This document shows, piece by piece, positions 46,476-58,400 of a stretch of DNA of 64,000 bases. Below the pieces are notes generated by a model. That model was not told where the DNA came from. It made no database searches and was given only the letters and a program-made list of their open reading frames with translations. Source of the DNA: Myotis daubentonii (lineage: Eukaryota; Chordata; Mammalia; Chiroptera; Vespertilionidae); contig NC_081846.1 of NCBI RefSeq assembly GCF_963259705.1, positions 58,185,205 to 58,249,204 of the forward strand, in the 5' to 3' direction. Every line of letters begins with the position of its first letter. The first letter of the stretch is position 1. The translations under genes were made by a program, and so were the position numbers.

Positions 46476-49400
46476 ATCTCCCTCTTCCCCTCCCTCCCTT
46501 CTACTCTCTCTAAAAATCAATGGGAAAAATTTCTTTGGGTGCAGATTAACAACAACAAAGACAGGGAGTTGGCCTGGGGGCAGAGTATGGGTCTATCAAC
46601 CAGGCTAGGTAGTTTAGGATTTATTCTGATTATGTTAGATCCTATATTTTCTCATTTCTTCTTCAGAGCCACCTCATGGGGCTAGTTTTATTCCTATTTA
46701 TAGGTGAAATGACTGAGACTGAAACGAGGTTTAGTTAAGATCAACCATCTAGTAAGTCACAGGGCTGGGATTTGACCACCTGCTCCGGATGCCAAGATCT
46801 CTTCTTTTCAGCCACAGCACAGCTGCTCATTGTGAGCTGCCAATAGAAAATCCACTGGCCACTCTTCAGTGATTGTGGTCTAAAACTTCAAAGGATGTTT
46901 TGGGTGTGTCTAGTAGTTTTGGAAGATGACTGCTGGTGATAGAGGACTGAGTCCAACTACCAGCATTTTCTCTTGGACTCTATATGGTTTCTGCCTTGCA
47001 GATTCAAGCTTCTCTTTATCTGAACTCACAGGATCCACAGAGTTGGCATCAGTCTTCTATCAGCACCAGAAGATTGTTCTTAACTAAACCTAATGTAAGC
47101 GTCAGGAGATACCTAAGGAGTAATGGCTGGAGACAGTGGGAAAGTCAGAGATCAGGAAAATGATAGTCTATAGTAATACTGAAGAGAGCAGCCAATCTAG
47201 GCCTGAGGTTTTTCCCATAGACATCTGTTGGTTGGGCAGGTCAGATTGACATTAAAAATCCCAATGGAACAGATTTGCAGGGATCCTCACCATTGCTCAC
47301 AATCAAGACTGCTCTAATGAGGAAGCAGATAATGTCTTGGCTTGCTATCATTTCATTATCTTGGGTATTATGCTATTAGAAATTGAGGAAAATTGATCTC
47401 CACATTTAATGCTTATATTTTACCATGCCTTGAAAAATTCTTGCATCTTTAGAGCGTTATAGAAGGAATTTGAACCAATACTTTAAAAATGTTTAGCTGT
47501 GTGACTCACACATAAAATTTATCTTATTCAGATTGATGGCTTAACAGTGAAAATAAAGGCCTTAGCTTGTGCCCACAAAACAAATCAAATCACTCAGGAT
47601 AGAACAAGTCTTTTTATTTTTAGAAAGGTATAGGGAGAAAGAACACTATTAAGCAGATAATTCTAGGATTGAAGTGTGTGAGCTTAAAAGGTTTTGAGAT
47701 GAGAGAGTCATATGAAGGTTACTAACTGATAGTAGTTCTGGTTTTCTTTGTTCTCATTCCAAAGTGAAGACAATTTACAGATGTAAAAGCTCCTGACATG
47801 TTAGTGAGGAAAAGATTTTTTCCCTTCAAGGAATAGCATGTTGATGCCACTGTTTGAAATTCTTATTGTTATTCTTATTGCTTGCTATTCTTATTGCTAT
47901 ATTCTTCATGCTTAGCATGGTGTCCAAAGTCTGGTACATAGTAGATGTCCAATAAATATTCACCAAATGGATGAGGTGATTCAGCCACACCCCATAAGAA
48001 TAGATTCTAGTAGAGAACAACCACCATCGTCATACAGGGGCTTCTATAAAATGAGCTACAATTGACAAATTAACCAAATTCTTTCAGTCACCCTCTGCAG
48101 GGGAGGTTTTTTTTGCTTGTTTGTTTCCCCCATTTTCTTTCTCTGAATGTTGTTAGAAGATTTGAAGTAGGTCCAGATACTTATAGTGCCAGGAGAATCT
48201 TAACGTTTATGTTGCCTTGTAAGGAGCCTAAGTTTAAATTGTAGTGCTATTCATAAGGATGGTACTTGTTTGAATGAATCACTCATGCTCTTCTCCTCCC
48301 CTCCGTTTTTTTTTTTCTTAAAACAGGATAGAGACTCTTAATGGAACAGCAATTCTCAAGAGAGCCGAGCTTGAAGCAAAGCTGCAAGTTTTAAAGGTAA
48401 TTTAATTTAATACAGTGAGGAACATTTTTCATCCTTGAATGTGTGAGTGGTAGGATGAAGATCTATTTGAGGAATTGAGATAGCCCTTGAGGATGAAATG
48501 TCATGATGAGTCTAAACTGCTGAGTTATCAAGAGACAGACAATTGGCTTTGCAGGCATATTAAATTTCACAAACCAGCGCAAATCATTTCCTCCCTCTTT
48601 CTGTGTGTCTATGAGGCTCAGAAAGGCAACAGGAAGGCACATCAATTGAAGAACATTTCATTAATGCACCTTTCTCTCTTGATTTACATTTTGTGTGGGG
48701 TAGGTGAGGGGGAACAAAGAAGGAGGAGCTGGTCTCTGTCATTTTCCCAAGTGCTGTGTGTGTGTGTGTGTGTTGGTGTGTGTGTGTGTGCAGAGGGCCT
48801 GGAAGTTTTGCTTCCTATTGTCTTCCTCTGTGTCCTTCCATTCTGCCTCATTCTTACCACAAAAATAATCTCCCTGTACTCCTTTGGCTGTCCTTGAATC
48901 TGCTTTCACTGGCAAGCACACAATCAACTTTGAAGAGGAAAAAATAAAGCTTTGAGGAGAAGTGCATAGTGTAGGATGTTCAGTGAAAATTTTCTGGTAT
49001 GGCTCTTTGAAGGTCTTAAAGTCTTAGTAGACTGGAGGGGTTCTGCCAGGCCATGAAGTTCAGACCTCACTCATGTGCACCTGGGTCAGAGCCCTGCAGA
49101 CCCTGCCCGGTTCCAAGGACTCTGTATCCCGGGGCTGCAGCCCCTCTGAGCAAGGATCGCAGGGTTTGCTGAAGACAGGCTGCTCACTTGGGTTTTGTAT
49201 AGCGATAGCTGCCATTTATTAGTTTTCTTTATGAAGTATGTCCTTCTAAATTATTGAGCCCATTAATTACTATTGATCAGTATTAACTCCATTGAGGATG
49301 GAGTTACTATACAGTATTTATATTTTATCTTGTATTCACTTCCCCCACATCTAATTAATCAACAAGACCTGTTTTCTTCTTTGTCAACATCTTGCTATTT

Positions 49401-52400
49401 TGCTTATACCTATTATTATTTTAAACCAATTTGTAAAATTCTTTGGGGAAAATTTTCGTTTAGATTTTCAAAGAAATTGAATTGCATATATAGAATAAAT
49501 AAAATCAATTGACATCTTTATAGTTTTTACTTTTCTTTTTTTTTTTTTAAATATATTTTATTGATTTTTTACAGAGAGGAAGGGAGAGAGATAGAGAGTT
49601 AGAAACATCGATGAGAGAGAAACATCGATCAGCCGCCTCTTGCACATCTCCTACTGGGGATATCCCCGCAACCCAGGTACATGCCCCTGACCGGAATCGA
49701 ACCTGGGACCTTTCAGTCCGCAGGCCGATGCTCTATCCACTAAGCCAAACCGGTTTCGGCTACTTTTCTTATTTCAAACACAGTTTAATAATTGGAGGTA
49801 AAGGGACAAAACTTTATCTACAAAAAAAATTATAACTATACAGAAAAATCTAAGGAAATCTTAAACATTTTATTAAAATAAAGAGAGATCATCAAGACTA
49901 TTGTATTTAAAAACCAGTAACAATAAGTTAAAAATCTTTTAATATTAAAATATTATATTTATTAAAAAAGAAAAATTAGAAGGTACTTAAGAATAAATAT
50001 AGCATATATATATATAATTGCATGAATAAATTATAAAATGTTTTTGAAATAAATAAAAGATTCTATAAATCTTTGTTAGATTTATTATTTTATAATTTAT
50101 GATTTTGTTTCTATAGTTTCTTTACTTAAAATTAATATTTTTATTGAGATTTAAGTATAGATATATAAAATAACATTTTCTATGCTGTTGCTATATTCAA
50201 ACACCTTGCTAAACTGTATAATTTCTAATAAATTATCTATAGATATTTGGAGACTTGCTATAAAGATAATAACTATCTGTTAAGAATGACATTTAGTTCT
50301 TTTTCTTAGTAACTAGGGCCTGCAATATAATGGTGAATAGAAACTGTAATTGTAGAAATCCTTGTTTTGTTCTTGACTTTAAAAAGGGAATTTTTTGCCT
50401 CTTTCATGTTAGCAATGAGCTATCTCTATGAATACACTTTTCAGGTTAAAGAGGCTCCCTTCTATACCAAGTTTGTGGTAGTTTTTATAGGGCTTGTATA
50501 TTAAACTTTACCAAATATCTGTTTTTGCATGTGTTAAGATGGTCATCTCATTTTTTTATTTAAAAAAAAATCTGGTGAATATGGTGAATGACATTTAAAG
50601 GTTTTCTAATGTAAAGCCACCCTTGAATTTCTAAAACAAACCCAATCTGATCCATAATTTATAATCTTTTTTATAAACTTATAGATTTGATTTGCTAACA
50701 TTTTCTTAAGGATATTTGAAGGTAGCTTCACTTTCAGATAGAATGGCCTATATTTTTCCCCCCTTAGTCTGTCTTTAGTTTTGGTATCACATTTACTGGC
50801 CTCCTAGTGTGAGCTAGGGAATATGTTCCCTTTTTGTTCTCTGTAGAATATTTGTAACACTATCTGAACTATCAGGGCTGGAAGTTTTTTTTTTTGGTGG
50901 AAATACTTTTAAATTGTTTCAGTTTCTTTATTAGTTATAAAATTACGTAGGCTTTCTGTTTTATGGGGTGTTGTGGTTTTTCTGGAGCCAATTTTGTCAA
51001 ATTATCTTTTTGTTAATAAAGTCTTTAAATAATTGCATGAAGTTTTTAATAAAATTCTATTCTCGTTTTTTTTTTTTTCCTTTTCTATCACAACTGATTA
51101 GGTCCTCATTTTTATTTGTACTACTTTCTATGCCTTCTCATCTTTTTATTTCTTGGTAACTCTCTCTAGAGGATTGTTGAGTCTTTTAAAAAACAGTATT
51201 TCAATTTGTGCCAATTTTTTATCTTTTGCTGATTGCTTTTCAGCTGTTCTTTTGTCTTTACCAATCTAAAGTTTCACCTCAATGTGACTGCATATGGATT
51301 CATTTCTAAATATATACTGCATAGAGCTTAGAACTTCAGTGCCCTTTGCATCTAAACACTGGTGACTGTCTTTAGTTTTAGAAAACTATCAGCTTGATAC
51401 CTTTGAATAGATAGTTGACCCTTGAACAACATGGATTTGAACTGCATGGATTCACTTACACATGGATTATTTTTCATCTTATAATCAGGCTGTGTAAACT
51501 TATGGCATCAGAAATACAGCACAGTACTTTAAACTTATTTTAGCTTCCTTATGATTTTCTTAACATTTTTTTTCGAGTTTACTTTATTGTGAGAATACAG
51601 TATATGATACATATGACATACAAAATAAGTGTTAATCGACTGTTTATATTATTGGAAAGGCTTCCAGTCAATAGTAGACGATCAGTAATTAAGTTTGGGG
51701 TGTCAAACGTTATATGGTTATACGCAGATGCTTTACTGTGTAAAGGTGGGGGGGCTCCCTCATTATTCAAGGGTCAGCTTACCTTTTTAGACCATCCCCA
51801 GAATTATCTTGTGGAGTTCCTTATGTTTGAGTCCTTTGATTTGCCTTCCAGGCTGCCTATCTGCCCTTTCATATTTCGTATTCCTTTATCTTTTTTATGT
51901 TCTTTTTGAATTCCTTAGTAATAGCTTCAGTAATGTTGTTTGTGTTCAGTACAGAATGTGTTCTTTCTATTAAAAGTTAATTTTTTATTTTCAAATAGCT
52001 CTTTTTTTATGTAGATCAGTTCTTGTTCCTTTTTGTTTCAAATGTCTTCTTCTTATTAACATTGATATCATTCACCTCTCAGAAGATTATACATATTCTC
52101 ATTTTAAAGTCTTTTTGGACACTTTCTATTTTCATTTTACTTGGAGAGAATCCGTATACTGATGATCAGTTTTATTGTCCTTGTTACTAAACTTCAGCAG
52201 GTGTTTTGAAATTTAGATTGCCCACTTCCCTTGCATGGTGGCCTCTCCCTTCTGCTCAGTGTGATAGTTGGGTGGTTGCCTCCATGATAGATATCAACCC
52301 AGAGCCAGGCCTGGCAGCAAGGATGTCTTCCCTGGAGGGTCAGTGTGCTGCTTGGCTCGGGCCATGAGGCTGCGTTTATGTACTCCTGCCCCCTCTGCGA

Positions 52401-55400
52401 GCCATCGCCACCATTAGACCCTTTCCCCAGCCTCCTCTGCATGGTGCTGGAGCTTCCGCCAAGGTTCTTTTCTCAAGCAGGAACCTGGTCTCTGTCCTGT
52501 GCCACATAAGTATATTTAAACTATGTATCCCCATAAGATCCACGTTCCTAGTGACCTTTCTGATTCTTCAGGTCCAGCCGGACTTTGGGTTCATTCCTGC
52601 TTACTACTTGCATTTCTGTTCCTTTTCTAATCTTGAAATGTTAAAATTTCCAGTTCATCTCTTGAGCCAGAAGTTTCTTTGGTATGACCTATAACCAGGG
52701 CCAGGCTGTCTTCCCCTTCACAGAACGACATTTAGTATGTAAGGGTGCACTCTGTTTCCTCAAAGACTCTGTGTTTTCAGGGATTCCCTTTCTCATGACC
52801 TATGATTCACAGTTTAACATGAAAATAGTACATCCAATGGGCTAGGGGGGGAATTACTTTTTAATCCAGTTCCGTCATTGACTGGGTTTGTAGCCCTTGG
52901 GAAATATTTTGCTGTATTGAACCTTTATTTTCTAATCTGGGACATTTTTGGACGGTTAGGAAAATTAAAAAGCAGGTTATCCATGAAAGCACTATAGAGT
53001 AGTAAAGTGCCATGGAAATAGTTAACTTACATGTGTGTCTCATGTAGACTGAAAACATTAGAAATATGTCCAATCCAAAATATTTAATCTGTGATAGTTG
53101 AATATTGTTGCAGGGAGCCGTTAGTTTACATGTCCACCCAACCAATATTTATTGAGCTGTTGCTATACCAGGCACTGACCTGGGCATAGTGAGGGGATGT
53201 GGCCCAGTATAGTTAAATCTCCCATGTGCTTTTTCTCCTAATGGTGAAAGATTAAATCGGTGCAAATATACAACTGGTATGTTAATAGCAGCCAGAAACA
53301 GACTCTGAGGAAAATAGAGAAGCTTAGATATAAACTAAAAACTCTTAGTCACTTTGACGTATCTGCTCTTTACACTGGTATTTCCTTGGTTTAAGTGATG
53401 ACATACTTAGATGACTGGGCCAGATCAACAGATTAGATATTTTAAAACCTTTATTTTTTTAAAACAAGTTCAGTATGTAGCAAGCCTTGACTTTGTATTT
53501 CTGGATAAGTAGGTGCAGATATACAACTTCCTCTTCTCTCTACTTAGTTGACTATCAAGCCAGCCTCATGCTCCCCTATTAGACTCTATTCCTTTACAGG
53601 AGATAAGCCTTTTTAAGAAAGAAGAAAGGGGTTGGGATATAGGCCAGATATTTTTAGTTCTACTATACTCCTTGGGTCCCTAATTCGGACCTCCATGTGA
53701 CTGATGAAAGGTGTGCACAGATAACAGCTGGGATTCAGGTAGCCCAGCAGTCTTATAGCCATATGGACTATATTATAATACAGAGAGAACAAGAACTTGA
53801 TGGGGTCAGGTATTTTATGGCTTGAATTTATTGCTTGCAATATTGTATTTGCAACCACAGGATGGCTGCTAAATGTTATCAGGGATTGGAAAATCCTGCC
53901 CAGTGACTGTTTCGTCCCAGGATTCAGGAACCAGCCATTTTCCCTTAAGCATTAATGACATGCTTGTATTTTATTATTTTCTTTCCTTTAGGCCTTCCCC
54001 TTTCAAATGTACTTCTTTTTCTCTTCATTTTTAGACTTTATCTGACCTTCCCAGATTGCATCAAGTGAAGGACCCTTTCCCACTAGGTGTCCGGAGGCAA
54101 AGCTGAGCTGTGCCTGCCTACTGGGCTGGCTGTGGGGCCCTGAAATGGCAAAGGAAAGGGTGGGGTAGAGAACAAAGAGCAGGAGAGAGAATGAGCCTTT
54201 GGTGGTACCTTGCCAGATGCTTTTTGCCTGGTTGGCTTTCAATTCCCATCCCCTCAGCCCAGTCATGCGCTAGTCCAAGCCTCCCCTGCCACCTTGATCA
54301 TCACATCAGCCACTCCATTCCCACCCTGGGCCACTGCTCTCAGGTGCTGGGCAGCAGGGGAAGGAAGCAGTTGAGAAGTCAGGGTGCTGTGCAATGTTTA
54401 AGTTTAGCCTTCCAAGAAAGCCTCTCAGAACAGGTAGACTTCCACTTTTTGGTGTAGCAAATAAAAAAGCTGTCCAGCAGAAAAGACAGCTTTTTATTTT
54501 CTAAAAAGTTTTAGTGCTCCAGGCTTAAAAAGTGATGATGGTATTTATTGAACAATTACTACAATCTAGTCACTGTTCTAATCACTTTACATCTATTAAC
54601 TCATTTAAGCTTCATGACAATCCCAGTGTTTAGGTTCTATTATTATCTTCATCCTGCATATGAGAGAATCCTAGAATGAAAGTCCCTGTCTAAACAGATA
54701 CTAAATGGACACAAACCTAAGCAATCTGGTTCTATAATATTTATTTAAAATAAAAATATACAAATGTCATTGTTTCTATTGTCTATTGTTTTTATTGTTT
54801 CTATTGTTTTCATTGTTTCGATTGAAATGATGTCATGGTTTCAACTTCTTGGTGCTACTCAATTATTTATTGAGAAAGTAGTTTTCCCAATATCTGCCTT
54901 TTATACAGAAAAACATCTTTCAAATGAGCAAGAGAGGTTGTTAGTGCCAGAAAGAAAATAAAATAAAATCTAAAGACAAATCTCAACACTCAGAAGTAAA
55001 TTGCTATTTCACTGAGGTTTCCTAATATTGGCACTTTTTTCTTTTTTCTCAGCAAACCTTGAAGAAGAAATGGGTGGAGTTCAGAACTCTGCAGTTACAG
55101 GAACAGCGCCTGCTTCATGGTAAATGTGATTTCCTGTTCAGAAACCACACTAACATTTCACCCTTTTAGTATTTCTGCCTCTAAGTTGCATTAAGATTAT
55201 CATCATTATAAGAAAAAATTGTGCAGCATGGATAATGAATACCAGTTGCATTTCTTTGGAGTGACCTATGTATTTGGAGGAGGGATAAGTTAAGTCACAT
55301 CCCTCCTTCATACACATAACACATATGCCCATCAAAGCATGCAGATATGCTCCTGCATGCACATGCTTGCAAGAGGCACCTGGAGATTTTAGAAGAGCAG

Positions 55401-58400
55401 CAGGAATGATGGCCTGATTTCAGCAGATGAGTGAAATTCCTGAGAACGTCCATGTCTCAGGGGCTGTGTGGTTTCCAGAAACTACTGAGGCTGGAATGGT
55501 AGCACACTTTGTGTGTAGAGCTCCTAACACTTGTTCAAATTGTATAGGTTACATTAATGCAGAGATATTCTCCTTCATGACCACTGAGACTGAAATGTGA
55601 ATGATCATAATAATAGTAACGTCGTGGTTCTTGCCATTGTGTACCTTCTGAAGGGAAGGGATGAGTTTAAAATTTGTCAATTTGAGATTTGCTATGTGAC
55701 TAGTGTGGCCTGAAGAAGAACTTGTATGTATAAATAATTCATTGAAACCACTAGCAGAGTGGGTGTGAAAGATAGGTTATATTTCCATCAAATAATACTA
55801 AGTTTAAAGTCTCTATTTATAACCTAGATATGTCAAAAGTGATAACCTCTTTACAGAAAAAAGGTACATTTAATTTTTAATTAGGCACTTAACTATGGCT
55901 TAGAAATTATGTTGAAGTTGTTTTTTGATAAAAAGTTTGTATGAGTTACTTCTATTTTTTATATATTTAACTTAATATTTTTTAAAAATTCATAACAGAT
56001 TTTTGGGGGGCTTGAAGATTACTAGCAAGACAGGTACAAAATTTAGCTACCTTTTGGGTTTCTGTAGACCTGAAGATTCGGGAAACCTTTGCCTTCACTT
56101 TTGGAGCATTCTGGAGTAGAGATGGGCTTTGTTCTGGGATTCTATAGCAATGGCCTTGTGGAGACAAGGTCCTTAGGTAAGAATGAAGGAGACTGAATCC
56201 TCATAAGGTCATTGTTGTACAAATTTTTTGAGAGTTGAACGAGTTCTTTTTTACTTTTTCTAGACCTAGAATAAATATTCAGGGCATGAAATTCTATAAA
56301 GCAATTGCTCTCTAATCAAAGCATTGCAAAATGAAATAAAGTAGGTTGTATTAGCAAAAAGAAAAGAATTATGATTAATCACTCACTGAGGGCTGGCCAT
56401 ACTTAACCTTACAGATCAAAAGGAAAAATAAACAGTCTCCTTTTATATTGTCAACAAAGGACAAAGGAGAGCAGCAGTAGAGATAATCAATGCAAAGTGA
56501 AACCATTTCTGAATGTCAATGTTCTTTTTCTTTTTTAAAAAATCTTTTAAAATATGTATTTTCATTCATTTCAGAGAGAAAGGGAGAGGGAGAGAGAGAT
56601 AGAAACATCAATGATGAGAGAGAGTCATTGATTGACTGCCTCCTGCATGCCCGCCCCCCGCCCCTCCCCACCGCCCCCGGGGATTGAGCATGCAACCCAG
56701 GCCTGTGCCTTTGACCAGGAATTGAACCCTGACCTTCTGGTTCATAGGTCGATGCTCAACTATGAGCCATGCCAGCTAGGCTTTCTTGTTTTTCTTGAAG
56801 TACTTACCATCTAATTACAGTTATCCCTTGGCATCCATGGGAGATAGTTTCTAGGACACACCCTGTGGATACCAAAATTCAAGATGCCCAAGTGTATTCC
56901 ATAAAATGCCATAGTATTTTCATACAACTTGTATTTACATGTAAGGCTACCAAATGGTATGCTATCTTTCACTTCATTCATGTGGATTCAGTGTAGTGCT
57001 CGGTGCCATGGCAAATTCAAGTTTTGCTCTTTGAAACTTTCTGGAATTATTATTATTTTTCTCAAATATTTTAGATCAGTGATTGGTTGAAACTAGGGGG
57101 CTGGACGTATGTCTTTCTCAGGCTGGTATTACAGATAATCTGCTTTCTTTTTGCATTATACCAGCCAGAATAGAAGCAAGGGGGGTGGGGCAGGATATTG
57201 GTCTGTGATTACAATTTGAGTTTGGGGACCCCAGATGTCGGTTATAAAAGGTTGATGAAAAACTCAGCTAAGCAGATAAAACTCAATTCCTTCAAATGAA
57301 TTGTTACTTATTTGAGGACAGGGCTATTTTCTGGGCACAGTACCATTTCAGAGCATTTAAGTATTATAGCATTCTAATATGAAACTTGGAATATTGAGAC
57401 TCGACAATATTCTTTTTGCCTTAAATACCTTTGACTTCTCTATAATGAGCCCACAGGTGCAGGTTTTATAACTGTGTTTCCCCTACACATCAAATAATGT
57501 TATTGTAAGTTTATAATCACGAAAAAGGACAGTAGTTAAACATAAGAGGAACTAAAAGGAGAAAATCTATAAGACAACATTTCGCCAAGTATATTCCTTA
57601 TAGTCCCATTTCTTTATCAAGTTTTTAATAAAAGATTGCAGGTCACTTCAGTTTAAAAATGATCCTTTCAAAAATTTTCAAGTCATGCAGGCATGCTGTC
57701 AAATGAATAGAACTTGTTCTCATATGAAGAATCTGGTTTAAATGTATTTAATCTAGCCTTACCCTTTCCATGACCATCAACCCTTTTACATGGCAGGTAG
57801 GCCATGGGCAACTAGTTTGGGAAATCCTACTATAAGGTTTATCAAATTGCCTTATAACCAGTCATTTATTCACGCAAGTCAAGACTCAGTGAAAAATATT
57901 ATTTACCCTCGGAAGAGAAATTTTGGTGTATTTACTTGTAGGGAGTGATGGTGCTTAGATCCATTCCACAGTAGACTTTGTTTTCTGCATTCTAGGTGAT
58001 GCAGCTAACTGCCCAAGTTTGGAAAACATGGACATAGATGAATCAATTTTGTTTGGAACCCTGCCCGGGTCAGGTTCAGCTCTCCCGGACCGGAATCGAT
58101 TATCCAGTGAGAGCAGCTGTAAGAGCTGGCTGAGCTCCATGACAATGGACAGCGAGGACGGCTACCAGACATGTGTGTCTGAGGACTCGAGCAAGGGAGC
58201 CTTCAGCAGGCAGACAAGCACCGATGATGAGTGCTTTGTCCTCAAGGATGGGGACGATTTTCTGAAGAAGTCATCTTCCAGGAACCGGAGCATCAGTACT
58301 GCCAGCAGTGGGTCCATGTCTCCCATGTGGGACAGCAACTTCTCAAGCATGTTTGGGACTCTGCCCCGAAAAAGCAGAAGGGGGAGCGTCCGGAAACAAC

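Larger units (their letters stand above)
45197..48326 (+). other. CYTIP: CYTIP intron 5 (3.1 kb)
   Basis: GT at 45197, AG at 48325-48326. Contains a (CA)n/CG tract, an old repeat fragment (46010-46260), a Ves SINE, a MIR and an L2 tail. 46830-47855 is unassigned. Confidence 0.9.
48397..55052 (+). other. CYTIP: CYTIP intron 6 (6.7 kb)
   Basis: GT at 48397, AG at 55051-55052. Contains (TG)n at 48754-48790, a Ves SINE, an old L1, a Tigger-like element and a MIR. 51790-54530 is unassigned. Open frames there, such as 54110-54457, show no domain. Confidence 0.9.
55120..57995 (+). other. CYTIP: CYTIP intron 7 (2.9 kb)
   Basis: GT at 55120, AG at 57994-57995. Contains a Ves SINE and a Tigger/MER2-like element. 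55130-56530 and 57100-57990 are unassigned. Confidence 0.9.
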